NCBI GenBank assembly: GCA_016946835.1 | Contig: JACVTC010000002.1 | Location: forward strand, 2,906,001 to 2,970,000 | From: Neocallimastix lanati (nom. inval.) | Lineage: Eukaryota; Neocallimastigomycota; Neocallimastigomycetes; Neocallimastigales; Neocallimastigaceae | DNA: 64,000 nucleotides | Reading direction: 5' to 3' | Shown: piece after piece, positions 13,855 to 26,342 of the stretch | Position numbering within the stretch: the first letter of the stretch is position 1 | Layout of the letters: every line of letters starts with the position of its first letter | The notes under the pieces: model-generated | The model's database searches: none | The model's input: the letters and a program-made list of their open reading frames with translations, nothing else | Told to the model about the DNA's origin: nothing | Translations under genes and position numbers: made by a program

Positions 13855-15290
13855 CTCAGACCAGAATGTTTTCTTTTTAAATATTTGGTCTGTAAAAGCA
13901 ACCATTTTTAATCTATTAAAAACATTTGTTAGAGGGTCAACCAATATGTCCTCATTTTAATATATTCCAAAGTTATTTCTATATTATCTTTATTGAAATG
14001 AAATATTATTTCTATATATCTTAATTTATTATTTAGTTCACTATTTTCTTTAGTTGTTTTACTTGCTAAGTTGTAAGTAAAAATTATTATTGATTTAGTA
14101 TCGTTAAAAAGTTCCCTTAAAATATTTTTTATTTTTAATACCTTTTTGACACATTCAGATATTACTATGTACCTAGCTTCAGCAGTAGAGGTAACTACTA
14201 CTGATTGTTTCTTTGATTGTCACGTCATGGGTCCTTATCTATTAATATTATAAATCCAGAAGTTAATTTTCTATCTGCGAAATCAGAGTCATTTACTATA
14301 GGCTATTAATTACACTTATCCTTTATATGTAATTTTATAATTTTTAGTAAGTCCAAAATCAATACCTTTTTTTCCGAGTGAAATCATGCCCAACAAAACC
14401 TTATTTATATTTACCAACATTCCCAAATTTATCTTTTTTTAAGAGTAGAAAATCCATTTAATGGAAATGGAAGTTTTACCATCAGGTAGATGGTTAACAA
14501 ACGTCATCGTCATATTATCAAAGGAATTATTAAACTCAGAATTAATTGTATTCATCTAAAATTCCTTTGATTTAAAATTAATTACTTGTTTAAATGTAAA
14601 AGGAGTATTTGTAGTAAAAAAAATAGATTCAATGTTATCCATAGTTAACATTGATTTTTTATTTTCTTCCGACAGTACAGGACTTCCTGGCCTTTTAATT
14701 GGTTCTTTAAATGAAAATTTAAATTTCTTAGTAGATGAACCTTTAACATTCTTTAACTTATATTTAAGAGGAATCAAGTACAAAGAGTGTTTACTGATTA
14801 AGATTCTCCTTTTTGAGTTAGGTTTTTCAATTGAAGTAGGTTTTCTTTTTTTAGATTTGCTATAAGTAGAAGCATGGTCATTTAAATAAGAATTATCAGA
14901 AACAGAACTATTGATTTATATGCTGATAAATTGAAGATCGGATGCAAATTTATCAACTGAGTTTTCAGATACAATTTCGGATGTACTGTTGTATTCTTTA
15001 TTAGTTGAAGCTTTATCTTTATCATTTGCAGATTTATTGATATCAAAATTTATATTATATTCAGAGTCAACCCATGGTTCCTTTCCTTTAAATAAAGGTT
15101 TTATGGATGTTTTTACTGATTCATTGGTTTTATCTGATGTCTTAGAAGGTTCATTATTTGAATTCATTTCATTATAAGAGGTAGGATTATTAATAGAAGA
15201 GTAATTATTAGTATTTTCTGGTGCGGATTCATCATTCAGGACTGTTATCTTTGTTGAGGCGTTCTTCCATTTTCATTTTAATTTCTTATG
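13855..15290 (-). pseudogene. Decayed Ty1/copia retrotransposon pol (linker, reverse transcriptase start, RNase H)
   Basis: Read on the minus strand. At 15167-14916 and 14865-14556 lie Ser/Lys/Asn-rich segments like the linker between integrase and reverse transcriptase. They run into FTFKQVINFKSKEF, then HLPDGKTSISIKWIF and a GNVG-type segment, echoing the copia pattern in which a W+F block is followed by a YKARLV-type stretch. At about 14320-13855 are DSDFADRKLTSGFI, VVVTSTAEARYIVISE, SIIIFTYNLASK, LRYIEIIFHFNKDNIE and EYIKM, a decayed copia RNase H (canonical pattern STEAEY...YCDN...R.KHIDI..H). Stops and frame changes interrupt it, and most of the reverse transcriptase plus all of gag, protease and integrase are missing. 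It cannot encode a working element. Confidence 0.75.
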
Positions 15291-15740
15291 ACATATCCAT
15301 AGAAAATTTTTAATAAAACTAAGACTCCTAACATTTATAAAGTTTATTTATTAACATATTAATATTTTAGTAATTACGAAAATTGAAATGTTTGAAAAAA
15401 ATTTCTTATTTATACTAATTGTGACTTGTCAATATTACAATATTAAGCAAAAAATAAAATAATGTATTTTAAATGCAATATGATTAATTTACACATAACA
15501 AAATAATATTATAAATATTATTTTTTTAAAAAAGAATATATTATTTTTAAAAATATTTAAAGAATATTTTTTTTTTTTTATTTTTAATATATATAAATCT
15601 TTTTAAATTTTAAATATATATATATTAAATACTTGAATAATTCCTTTTATTTTATTTTATTATAAAAATAAATATAACAATAATAATAATAATAATAAAA
15701 TAATAATAATTTGAAAGATTAATATGATTAATATGATTAA

Positions 15741-15901
15741 AATTATTTATTTATTTATTTATTATTTATTTATTTATTTATTATTTATTTATTTATTTAT
15801 TATTTATTTATTTATTATTTATTTATTTATTTATTATTTATTTATTTATTTATTTATTATTTATTTATTTATTTATTTATTATTTATTTATTTATTTATT
15901 T

Positions 15902-15973
<72 letters not shown>

Positions 15974-15975
15974 TT
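15741..15975. repeat. (TTTA)n array with periodic TTA interruptions
   Basis: Tetranucleotide TTTA repeats broken at intervals by an extra TTA, giving TTTATTATTTA blocks. The open frame across it reads only Ile, Tyr, Leu and Phe and is an artefact of the repeat. Confidence 0.9.
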
Positions 15976-16260
15976 AGAATTTTGAAATGCCACATTTTCC
16001 AGAAATGTATCATTCCCTATTGGTCATGATATAAATAATTTAAATAGTAAAAGATTTTTCTATCTTTTTTTTTTTTTTCCATTAAAAAATTAATACGATA
16101 AAAATTTTTATATTATTATGAAACCCAATTAAAAAAAAAATAAATAAATAAATAAAATTAAGATCATTTAATTTGATAATAAATATAATAATAATTAAAT
16201 AATATAAGTTCTAATATATTGTAATATGTATTAAATACTTAACCATTAAGACTAAGTACA

Positions 16261-16457
16261 ATTTTTTAGTAATACAATTAAATAATCATGTGATAAATAT
16301 TTTAAACTTATAAAAAAAAAAAAAATTACAATAATTTAAATATATTATGATTTATATTAATTTTTTAGTAATACAATTAAATAATCATGTGATAAATATT
16401 TTAAACTTATAAAAAAAAAAAAATTACAATAATTTAAATATATTATGATTTATATTA
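16261..16457. repeat. Tandem direct duplication of about 99 bp
   Basis: The block beginning ATTTTTTAGTAATACAATTA at 16261 starts again at 16360 and is repeated almost perfectly through TATTATGATTTATATTAA. The only difference I see is one A fewer in an internal A run. The near identity implies a recent event. Confidence 0.9.
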
Positions 16458-16918
16458 AACTAAATTTTGATTACTAACATGCCAATATTTTTATAAATAG
16501 TATTCCCAAAAACTTTAAAAATAATTTATTATTATTATTTATTTTATTATTAACTATAATTAATTATATACCATCCAATAATTATAATTATATAAATTGA
16601 ATTTATAAAAAAACAATATTAAATATTTAGATATATTAATCTATTATAGAATTAAAATATATATTATTTATAATTAATATTTTAAAAAGCAAATAATTCT
16701 ATTAAGGATAAAATATAAATTATTGTAATTAATTATATAGAATTATATTAAAAGTGTTTCAATTGTATTTACATATTAATAATTAAAATGATCAAAATTT
16801 TAAATAATAAATAATAAAAAAAATAAAAATAAATTTTATTTTTCAAAAAAAAAAAAAAAAAAATAAAATTTATTTTTCAAAAAAAAAAAAAAATAAAAAA
16901 AAATAAATTTTATTTTTC

Positions 16919-16966
<48 letters not shown>

Positions 16967-17059
16967 GATTAAAAAATTTTATTTCAAAGACGGTTCTTGT
17001 TAAGTAGTTTATTTAAGGAATATTTATATAGATATTAATTAACAAAAAAAATAATATTA

Positions 17060-17511
17060 ATGCTAAATAGAGTTGATACAGTCGGTACTTTTACAGATGG
17101 GAAATCCTCTGTAGAACATCAAATTAATATTCATGTTAATGATCTTACAGAAGTTTCAAATAACAATGATATATCATTAAAGGAAGTTCTAGCTGGTCTT
17201 ATGTACGTTATGGAATATCGTATTAAGGGAGGTAGACTTCCACACTTAGATTATGATTTAATGAAACGTTTATGCAATGGTTTACTTTCAAATATTAGTC
17301 ATTGTGAAAAGGAACATTTTCAAAATATTCCTACTGAAGAGTCAGATATGGCTCTTCATTTATTTGGTGAATTTATACAAGAAGGTATGATATATATTAT
17401 ATATTATCTATATTATCTATATATATATATTATTTTGTTATTGAGTAAATTATGTTTTATATCCTTTTTTTATAATAAATAATTAATTGGTAATAGAAAA
17501 TAAAATTAAAA

Positions 17512-17556
<45 letters not shown>

Positions 17557-17878
17557 AAAATATTTTGAATTTGAATTAAGAAATTGTTCTTATTACATCA
17601 TTAAGAATAATTAAACACTTTAAAAGTTACTTGTTTTCTGAAAAATAATTTCAATTGATAAAATAAAATGCTCAAAAAAATATTTTTAATTTTTTTAAGA
17701 AAATATTTAATTTGATAAATATTGTACTAAAAGAAAGATTGTATTTATTAATAAAATAATATTATATTAAATTAGCAATTTCAAAATAAAGAATAAAATT
17801 AATAGAAATATTATAAATTTAATTGTAGCAAAATTATGTTAATATTAATGAAATATTAATAAATATCATTATAGTTTA

Positions 17879-17917
<39 letters not shown>

Positions 17918-20900
17918 AAAAAAAAGAATAGAAATAATTAAATAATATATATAATTAAATAATATATATATTATAAAAATTGATATAATAAAAAATATTT
18001 TAATAAAATATTAAATAAATTTAATATTATATATATTATTTATTAATTAATTCAAAAAAATAATAGTTGAAGAGTTTAGACAAGTTGTAAGAGGAATACC
18101 TGTTACAGATTTAGCTTATGCCTTAAAGATACATAGACGTTGCACATCTTCTTCCACAGATGAACAAAAAAGATCAGCAGTAGCCGTTATTGGTCTTTTA
18201 ACTAAGAATTTTACCGAATTCGCCGATTGGAAAGATTTAGTTAAGCAAGATGAACATAATATGGTTGAAAAGGTATTAAAGGAATACGAACCTACCTTAG
18301 AAATTCCTGAAATGCCAAAATCACCTGAAGATTTATTACCACCACAAAGTAATTGTTTATTATGAAATTAAATTATTAATAACTACTCAAAATAATTATT
18401 TTTTTTTATTTATTAAAACATTAATTCATCAATTTATACAAATTTATTAATATAAATACAACTATTTTTTTTTTTTCCTTTTTATTATATCTTTATATTA
18501 TATTATCATATTTGTGTTATTTATTTTTATATATTTTTCTTTATTTACATAAATATTATATTTATCTTTCTATCTATCTTTTTTTTTTTTTTTTTTTTTT
18601 AAAATATTACTATGTTCATTAATATTTTTGATTACTAAGGTTTATGGATTGATAGAAAAGTAAATGTTTTACTTGATATGTTTAAAGTTGATAAAGATAA
18701 GGGTCTTTCAAGTGATCAAATTGAAGGTCTCCGTAATCACTATGGATCAAATAATCTTCAACCACCACCAAAACCATCAATATTTAAAATGATTTTTGAA
18801 CAAATCCGTAATTTCATGAATATTATTTTAATTATTGCTACCATTGTTGAAATTTGCATAGGTGAATATAAGGATGCTGCCGTATTATTTGTTGTTATTA
18901 TCATTAATGTTGTAATTGGTTTCACTCAAGAATTTAAGGCCGAAAAAGCATTAGAAGCTTTAACATCATTAACAATTCCACAAGCTCTTGTTATTCGTGA
19001 TGGTAAACAAGAAAAAGTGAACTCATCAGATTTAGTTCCTGGGGATATTGTTATTTTAGATGAAGGTGAAGGTGTTCCCGCTGATTTACGTATTATTGAA
19101 CAATCCCAATTAGAAATTGTTGAAAGTATTTTAACTGGTGAAAGTGTTCCAACGGCTAAAGATATCAAACATATTCGTAGTAGAACTAGAAAAATTCCAT
19201 TAGCTGATTGTAAAGGTAATGCCTTCATGGGTACTGTAGTTGCACATGGTCGTGGTAAAGGTCTTGTTGTTAGAACAGGTGAATTCACTGAAATTGGTAA
19301 AATTAGTAATTCTATTACTTCTCAACCACAAGCAAAAACTTCCATTCAAAGAAAATTAGATATATTAGGTAAATGGCTTGTAGTAATTGCTATTGTCTTA
19401 TGTATCATTATTGTTATCATAAATATTTGTTATGGTAATAAAATTAAAGAAACTATTGAAATTGGTTTAAGTTTGGCTGTCTCTGTAATTCCAGAAGGTT
19501 TGGTAGCTGTCGTTACTGTTGCTATGGCACTTGGTGTTCGTCGTATGGCTAAAAGAAATGCAATCGTTAGAAAACTTCCATCAGTAGAAACCCTCGGTTC
19601 AGTTACAGTAATTTGTTCTGATAAAACTGGTACACTTACTGAAGGTAAAATGGGTACTTCCTTAATTTGGACAATTGATGATTTTGCATACACCTTCACT
19701 GAAAGTACTAATATGGATCCAAATAAAGGTACGGTTCAAAAATTAGCAACTGGTGAAATCACTGAAGAAAATTTAGTTACTTCTACTGATACGGGTAAAA
19801 CTTACGACACTGCTGATGCTCAATTGATGGCTGCTGTTCTTTCTGCCTCTCTCTGTAACAATAGTTCCGTTTTTCTTGACCCTGAAACTAATCAATGGAA
19901 ATCTATAGGTGACCCAACTGAAGTTGCTATGATTGTCGCTGCTGAAAAAGCTGGTTTTAGTCGTAGTAATTGGGAAAAGGATGGATTTACCAAACTTGGA
20001 GAATATCCATTCGATAGTGAACGTAAATTAATGAGTGTGATCTATACGACTACAAACAATACACCAGCCACTGGAGAAGTTGATATGTCTGCTAATACCA
20101 CAATGAATGCTGCTTGTCCAGTTCCAAATACTTCTATTGTTTTAGCTAAAGGTGCTCCAGAAGCCATTCTTCAACGTTCTATTAGTTATGTTCCATCTAC
20201 TAATCCTGGTCATGGCTCCCTAAATGAATTAATTAATGGTGAACAGAGACCTTTAACCAATGAAATTAAGGCCTTAATTGCTACCAGAAATGAACAAATG
20301 GCTGGTCGTGGTCTTAGAGTCTTAGCTTTAGCTATTCGTAAAGTTAGTCATGAAGAAGCTCATGCTATTGTCAAATCAGAACAACAGCAAGATTCTGAAT
20401 CAAATCTTTCCTTTATTGGCTTAATTGGTCTTATTGATCCACCAAAAAAAGGAGTTCGTGAAAGTATTGCTACATGTAAAAATGCTGGTATTCGTGTCAT
20501 TATGATTACAGGTGATCATGTTATTACTGCTTCTGCTATTGCTCGTCAATTAGGTATTATTGATGCCGAAAATATTAGTATGCAACGTACCATGAAAGGT
20601 AGTGAATTAGATCTATTATCAGATGATGCCATTGCAGAACTTAAGCCATTCCCATCCGTTTTTGCTCGTGTTAGTCCGGATAACAAATTGAAAATTGTTA
20701 AGGCCCTTCAAGCCAGACATGAATTAGCTGCTATGACAGGAGATGGTGTTAATGATGCACCAGCTATTAAAAAAGCTGATGTTGGTATTGCTATGGGTAT
20801 AGGTGGTACTGAAATTACTAAACAAGCTGCTGATATTGTTTTAGCAGATGATAATTTCTCTACCATTGTTGAAGCAATTCGTGAAGGTAGAAGAGTCTAT

Positions 20901-21602
20901 GATAATATTTTGAAGTTTATTGTCTATCTTTTAAGTTGTAATTCAGCTGAAATTCAATTAATGATGATCTGTACTATCTTCAATATTCCATTACCATTCA
21001 CTACCATTATGATTTTATGGGCTAATATTATTGCTGATGTACCACCGGCAACGGCTCTTGGTTTGGAACCACCAGAACATGATGTCATGAAACGTTATCC
21101 AAATGATCCACAAGCTGGTATCTTAAATATTAGAACTACTATCGCTGCTGTCTTACAAGGTACCATTCAAGCTGGTGTTTCTTTCGTTCTTTACATGATA
21201 GCTAAGGAAACGACACTTCTTGGTGATGCTGAAGCTAAACATGTATGTACACAATTCCAATATGCTCAAACCGTAGCCTTTGCTGCTTTAATTACATTAC
21301 AATTAATTCAAGCTTTCCATAGTAGAAGTGTCTATTCCAGTATTTTCAAAACTGGTATTCTTGAAAATAAGTGGTTAGTCTTTGCTAATATTTTATCTTT
21401 TGTTTTAATGTTAATTGGTATCTATGTTCCAGGTATTTCTGACTTCTTAGAAAATTATGATATCTTCTGGCAAGCTTGGTTAGGTATCATCATTGGCTTA
21501 GTGGTCCAATTTGTGATCATTGAAATATTGAAAGCCTATTTAAGAAATTATGAACATAAAGTAAACTTGAAGAAGAAACAAAGATTCTTGGAAAATGTTT
21601 AA
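17060..21602 (+). CDS. Class II (P2) P-type cation-transporting ATPase with N-terminal extension (3 exons, 1189 aa)
   Basis: Exons 17060-17384, 18067-18348 and 18640-21602. The frame at 18678 is not the true start, since splicing joins LLPPQ to SLWIDRKVNVLLD in phase. Residues 1 to about 205 form a mostly helical, uncharacterised region. Then come a cation-ATPase N-terminal segment (FKVDKDKGLSSDQIEGLRNHYG), the ILTGESVP actuator loop, VIPEGL in TM4, the phosphorylation motif SDKTGTLT with Asp near residue 530, KGAPEA, MITGDHV, TGDGVNDAPA and TM5-TM6 NSAEIQ / NIIADVPPATALGLEPPE. Residues matching SERCA Glu309, Asn768, Glu771, Asn796 and Asp800 are present, while the Thr799 position is Ala. This suggests Ca2+ or another cation, but the fungal Na+/K+ (ENA, IID) class shares much of the pattern, so substrate is undecided. 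Probably a plasma or organelle membrane pump. Confidence 0.9.
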
Positions 21603-22437
21603 GCTTTAAAAACGAAAAAAATAAAAAAATAAAAAAATAAATAAATAAAAAAATAAATAAAAAATAAAAAAAAATAAAAAAATAAAAAAATAAAAAAATA
21701 AAAAAATAAAAAAATAATAATAAGAAAATAAAAATAAAAAAAAAAAATAAAAATAAAAAAAAAAATAATAATAAAAATAATAATAAATAAATAAATAACC
21801 TAGAATAGTAATAACAGAAGAAAATGATTATAATCTTTAATATATATATATAAAGTCTATTAATATCTATTAATATTTCTTATCTATATAATTTATACAT
21901 ATTTTTATACAATTTTACTAATAAAGATTAATTTTATATATATAGGAAATGATATATTCATTAATAATATGCAAGTTAGTGTAATATAAATTTTTGAACT
22001 ATAATAGTTAAATAAGATATAGAAAAAGAATAAAAAAAAAAATTTTTTTTATTTAAAATAATTTAGTAAATTATTATTTATACTATTTATTTTTTTTTCT
22101 AAAAAAATGTTTAAATAATTATAATATTAATATTAATATTAATATTAATAATTATAATAGAAAATTATATATATATATAAAATTTATTAATTATATAATT
22201 TTTTTTAAAAGGTATTAAAAAATTATATAAAAAAAAAAAAAGTTAATTATATTATTTTTTTTTAAAAAAGTATTAAAAAATTATAATATTATAATAATAA
22301 CAATAAATTTAAAATAAATTTCTATAATACAAAAAAAAAAAAAAATTTATAAAATTAAATTAATATTTTATTTTTTTTTTGTGTATATATTATTTGTATT
22401 ACCAATTTCCTTTTTTTTTTTTTTAAAAATATAATAT

Positions 22438-22574
22438 TATTTATTTATTTATTATTTATTTATTATTTATTTATTATTTATTTATTATTTATTTATTATT
22501 TATTTATTATTTATTTACTCATTTATTTATTTATTTATTATTTATTTATTATTTATTTATTTATTTATTTATTT
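22438..22574. repeat. (TTTATTA)n / (TTTA)n array
   Basis: Heptamer TTTATTA units with runs of plain TTTA, much like the array at 15741-15975. Confidence 0.85.
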
Positions 22575-22910
22575 TAATACAACACTGGATTTTTTCCTAA
22601 GTTATTTTTTATTATATTTAATAATATAAAATAATAGTTAATTATATCTATTATCTTATTATAATTATTAAACTATTATAATTGTTATCATAATTATTAA
22701 TTATGATAACAATTTATTATTACTAGTTTTTGAATTATTATAACTTTATGATATTAATTTTAGTATTTGTATTTGTTTTTGTACTTATATTAGTATTATT
22801 AGTAAAAGTATAAATATCAATTTTCATCAAAATTTATTTCAAATAAATATTTCACTATAGTTATATAACTAGAGTACGGTGGTTAGGGTTACAGATAGTT
22901 TGAAATTATT

Positions 22911-22955
22911 GCATTTCATAAGGTGGCTTATAAATTAAAATAATTCGTAATGCAA
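22911..22955 (+). repeat. Short fragment of the dispersed TIR motif
   Basis: Reads GCATTTCATAAGGTGGCTTA, matching the terminal motif GCATTTCNCAA.GTGGC seen at 2119, 23773, 24081 (inverted) and 45344. It sits just upstream of the structured segment at 22976. Confidence 0.45.
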
Positions 22956-22975
22956 CGCCCCACACTTTTATTTTT

Positions 22976-23226
22976 TTTGTGTATTTTAATGGATTAGGTT
23001 ATATCGATTTTGGAACTGGAGAGTTCGAGAATAAGCGTACCAGAAAATTCTCAACAATAATATGCATGTAAGAGTGCCAATACTGAACACTCAGTAAGAC
23101 TGCCTAGAAAGGACAATATCTACCTATGCGAAAGCATATGGTAGTATTGTGACTACTTTAATATTCTCACGCCCTTGATAGAGGGAAGATTGAAAATAAA
23201 GGAGGGTACCAAGCGAAAGCATAAAA
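22976..23226. other. Unidentified structured, GC-richer non-coding segment A (possible ncRNA or element relic)
   Basis: Base composition is clearly less AT-rich than the flanks, yet no open frame crosses it. At 23113-23150 is a near-perfect 16-bp stem (ACAATA + CTACC + TATGC pairing with GCATA + GGTAG + TATTGT, one unpaired T on each side) closed by a GAAA tetraloop. Weaker helices are GAGAAT/ATTCTC just downstream of 23020 and CCCT/AGGG near 23172-23185. I compared it by eye with U1-U6, U3, SRP, RNase P/MRP RNA and group I/II intron cores and could not assign it. Strand unknown. Confidence 0.4.
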
Positions 23227-23772
23227 AAAAAAAAAATAAAAATGAATATATGAATTAATAATTAATAATAATTAATTATTATAATATATATATTTAATAT
23301 ATATTTAAAAAAAAACATATGAATAAATAAACAATAATTAAAAGATATTGTGATGCTTTAATTATAAAATAATAAATAAAACATAATAAAATATTTTATA
23401 CTAAATAAATATATAATTATATTTTAAATAATTAGTATTTGTTAGAAAATCAGTACTTTTAGTTTACATATTTAAGACTTTAATCAGTATTTTTATTTTA
23501 TTACAACTTTTATTATAATTTTAAATAATAAATAGTTTATTATATATAAATAGGATATACTATATTAATATATAGTTTATATAGTTTATGAATATTTTCT
23601 AAAATTTTTTATTTTATAAGCCTTTTTTATATAGCTAACATGAAAATGTGCATTTAATGTATCGAAATATGTATGATCCATCAAATTTAATTTGAATAAA
23701 TAGCATTAAATTATGTATTCTTAAAAAATAAGACTTCTCAAATAAATAGAATCTAGTGCGTTTTGCAATCGT

Positions 23773-24081
23773 GCATTTCTCAACGTGGCGTATTTTTGTA
23801 AGTGGCTTGTTTTTAATAATTAAATAAATAATAAATATTCTTTTTTTTATATATATAATTTATTAATATTCAATTATAAAAATAATATTTTATAATTATA
23901 TTTTAATAGAATATATTATTATTTCTGTTGAAATAGTTATTTAATAATATATTTAATTGAAAAAATATATTATTATTTCTTTTAAAATAATAATTATTTA
24001 TATATTTATTCATGATTGTATAGAATATCTTAAATATGTATGGCTTTATTTAAATATATTATACGCCACATTGTGAAATGC
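23773..24081. mobile_element. MITE-like element with 21-bp terminal inverted repeats (309 bp)
   Basis: Left end GCATTTCTCAACGTGGCGTA (23773 on) and, inverted, right end GCATTTCACAATGTGGCGTA (24081 back) differ at two positions. The right half contains the inner block shared with 2119-2225 (GCCATACAT, TTTAAGATATTCT, ACAATCAT). No coding capacity and no clear target-site duplication, so a non-autonomous DNA transposon is an inference. Confidence 0.55.
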
Positions 24082-25123
24082 AAGATCCCCAAATAAATAA
24101 AGATAGTAAATAAACAAATATTAAGATTTTTATTAGTATAATCTATATATATATATTTTAAGTTTAGTAAAAATATTAATTTTATTAAAATAGGTTAAAG
24201 ATATATTTTTATTATTAATTTAAAAAATTATTAATTTATATATAATAATTAAATGGTTATTTTTTTATATATTTTTCCTTTTTTTTTTTTTTTTTTTTTA
24301 AATTATAATTTGTCTCAAATAAAAAAGGAAAAAAAAACCTTTTTTTTATATGGTTAATATATTACGTGTCGAAGTAAAATAAATTAAAATTATTTAATTA
24401 TAAATAAAACTCAGATTTATTGTGATTATTTGTGATAATAAAATTTTTAATATATTTAATGTATATAAATATTTTTTATTATTTATAATTAAAGATGAAA
24501 TTGGCAAAATTTTTATATTAATAAATTTCATTATGAATTCATTTATTTTTAAATAAAATGGAAATTTTTTGAAAAATTATATTAAAAAAAAAATTTTTTT
24601 ATTTATAAAGACCAAATTTTCACAACTAAGTTTTCATCATTCTTAAAAATAAAATACCTTTAGAAATAGAAATGAAATAAAATAGTTTTGTATATTTTAA
24701 TATAATTATCATTAAGTTTTACCAAAAGTTATATAAATTAATCTTTTTTTTTTTTTTTTATAATAATTATAAAGTATCTATCAAAAAGTTTAAAATAAAT
24801 ATAAATTGTATATAAAATAAATAATATTTCCTTTGTAAAATAATTATTAATATCAAATCTTTGTAAATTTCAATATTTTTGAATAATTTAGTATCAAAAT
24901 CACTAAACATAATTAAAAACTGTAAATATTTGTAAATAATTTTTAATAATTTATATATAAATATCTATATATATTTATATATTTTTTAGAAAAAACAATT
25001 GTTATAATAAAATTCTTTTTAAAAAAGGTTTAAAACTTTTGAATCAAATATCTTTTTTTTTTTTATTTTTTTTTTCTATTTTCTTTTTAAGTACTATATA
25101 TTCACTTTCTTATACTTCAAATA

Positions 25124-25157
<34 letters not shown>

Positions 25158-25763
25158 TTGGCATATTTATTTTTTTTTTTTTTTTTTAGAATCATTTTAA
25201 TATTAATACTATAATAATTAACAAAATAAATATTTAAATAAAATTCAATATTATTCATATACTTATATTTTAAAAATTTTATTTATTAAAATTTCATTAA
25301 ATATATTTCATGAATAACTATTATGTAAATATATATATATATATATATATATATTTTTTTTATTTTTATTTTTATTTTTATTTTTTTTTTATTTTATTAT
25401 TTTTGATATTTTATTTTATCAATTTTATAATTGAATTTTTAATTTAAGTATTTAAAAATATAAATTAAATGTAAAGTATATATTTATATAAATAAAAAAA
25501 AAGGTCATTATATAATAAAAATGGACATTGTATAAAAAAAAAATTGGACATTTAAACAATTTTTATTTTTATATAATATTAATTAAAAATTAACAAATTG
25601 TGAATTTTAATTTATTAATTATTTTTTATATTTTTTTTTATTATTTTAATTATTTTTTATATTTTTTTTTATTATTTAAGTATCATTACATTTTTTTTTT
25701 TTATTATTTAAAAGAAAAAAAAAAATAAAAATAAAAATAAGTAGAGCATAATTATAATTCAAA

Positions 25764-26342
25764 ATGAATAATGACGAATGGTTTAACGCTGCCAAAAATG
25801 GTAATTTAGTTCAGATAAAGAAAATGATACAAAGTGGAAATATTAATATTGATCAACGAAATTATCGTGGAAATACTGCTCTTAAGCTTGCTGCTCAACA
25901 CGGCCACACTGAATTGACAAAATTTTTGATAGAATCAGGTGCTAACATTGATATAAAAGATTTTTATGGTGATACAGCATTGATTTCTACCACATATTTT
26001 CGTCACATTGAAGTATTAAAATTGTTAATTAAGGCTAATGCAAATGTGAATGCCAGAAATCATAGGGGTGTGACTGCACTTTCTTTTGCAGTGGTATATA
26101 ATAATTTCGAAATGGCTAATATATTGATTGATGCTGGTGCAAGAGTAGATTCAAGAAAAAAAATTATTGAACATATGTATTCTTCTGAAATGGAAAATTT
26201 ATTAAAAAGAGCTGGAGCAGTTTTCATAAAAAATCCAATGTTTAAATGTTTTAAATGTTCTACTCCGGAAGAATTCAGTAGAAAAATGGAAATATATAAA
26301 AGAGGAGTAACAGCTAATGATATGCATCGTTATTGGCTTTAG
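25764..26342 (+). CDS. Ankyrin-repeat protein, single exon (192 aa)
   Basis: Starts at MNNDEWFNAAKNGNLVQIKK. Three to four ankyrin repeats follow in about residues 4-130, recognisable from RGNTALKLAAQHGHTELTKF, DFYGDTALISTTYFRHIEVL and NHRGVTALSFAVVYNNFEMA, with the helix-loop pattern TALxxA..xxxxxxxxLLxxGAxxx. Residues 131-192 have no repeat signature and contain a CFKC pair. No intron is needed. Ankyrin repeats mediate protein-protein contacts; nothing indicates the partner. It stands alone in a gene-poor stretch and is preceded by an A-rich leader. Confidence 0.85.
   Translation: MNNDEWFNAAKNGNLVQIKKMIQSGNINIDQRNYRGNTALKLAAQHGHTELTKFLIESGANIDIKDFYGDTALISTTYFRHIEVLKLLIKANANVNARNHRGVTALSFAVVYNNFEMANILIDAGARVDSRKKIIEHMYSSEMENLLKRAGAVFIKNPMFKCFKCSTPEEFSRKMEIYKRGVTANDMHRYWL

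Larger units (their letters stand above)
15291..17059. other. Intergenic region with long TTTA array and a local tandem duplication
   Basis: Holds the TTTA array at 15741-15975 and a 99-bp direct duplication at 16261-16457, then A-rich blocks near 16845-16935. No recognisable coding sequence. The last few hundred bases should contain the promoter of the ATPase gene. Confidence 0.55.
21603..25763. other. Long intergenic region: simple repeats, structured segment, MITE-like element
   Basis: Immediately downstream of the ATPase stop is an A-rich tract built of AAAAAAT/AAAT units (21611-21800). A TTTATTA array lies at about 22438-22574, a structured GC-richer segment at 22976-23226 and a TIR-bounded element at 23773-24081. 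The rest is low-complexity AT DNA. No exon recognised. Confidence 0.6.

Noticed and set aside
14632-14865. Plus-strand frames at 14632-14865 and 14989-15177
   Set aside because: Antisense of the decayed copia pol; the minus-strand reading gives recognisable motifs and the plus does not.
18926-19699. Minus-strand frames of 120 and 89 codons inside the ATPase
   Set aside because: Opposite strand of a strongly conserved coding exon.
22864-22890. Telomere-like TTAGGG motif as an interstitial telomere
   Set aside because: Only a single unit is present, so it cannot be called a telomeric tract.
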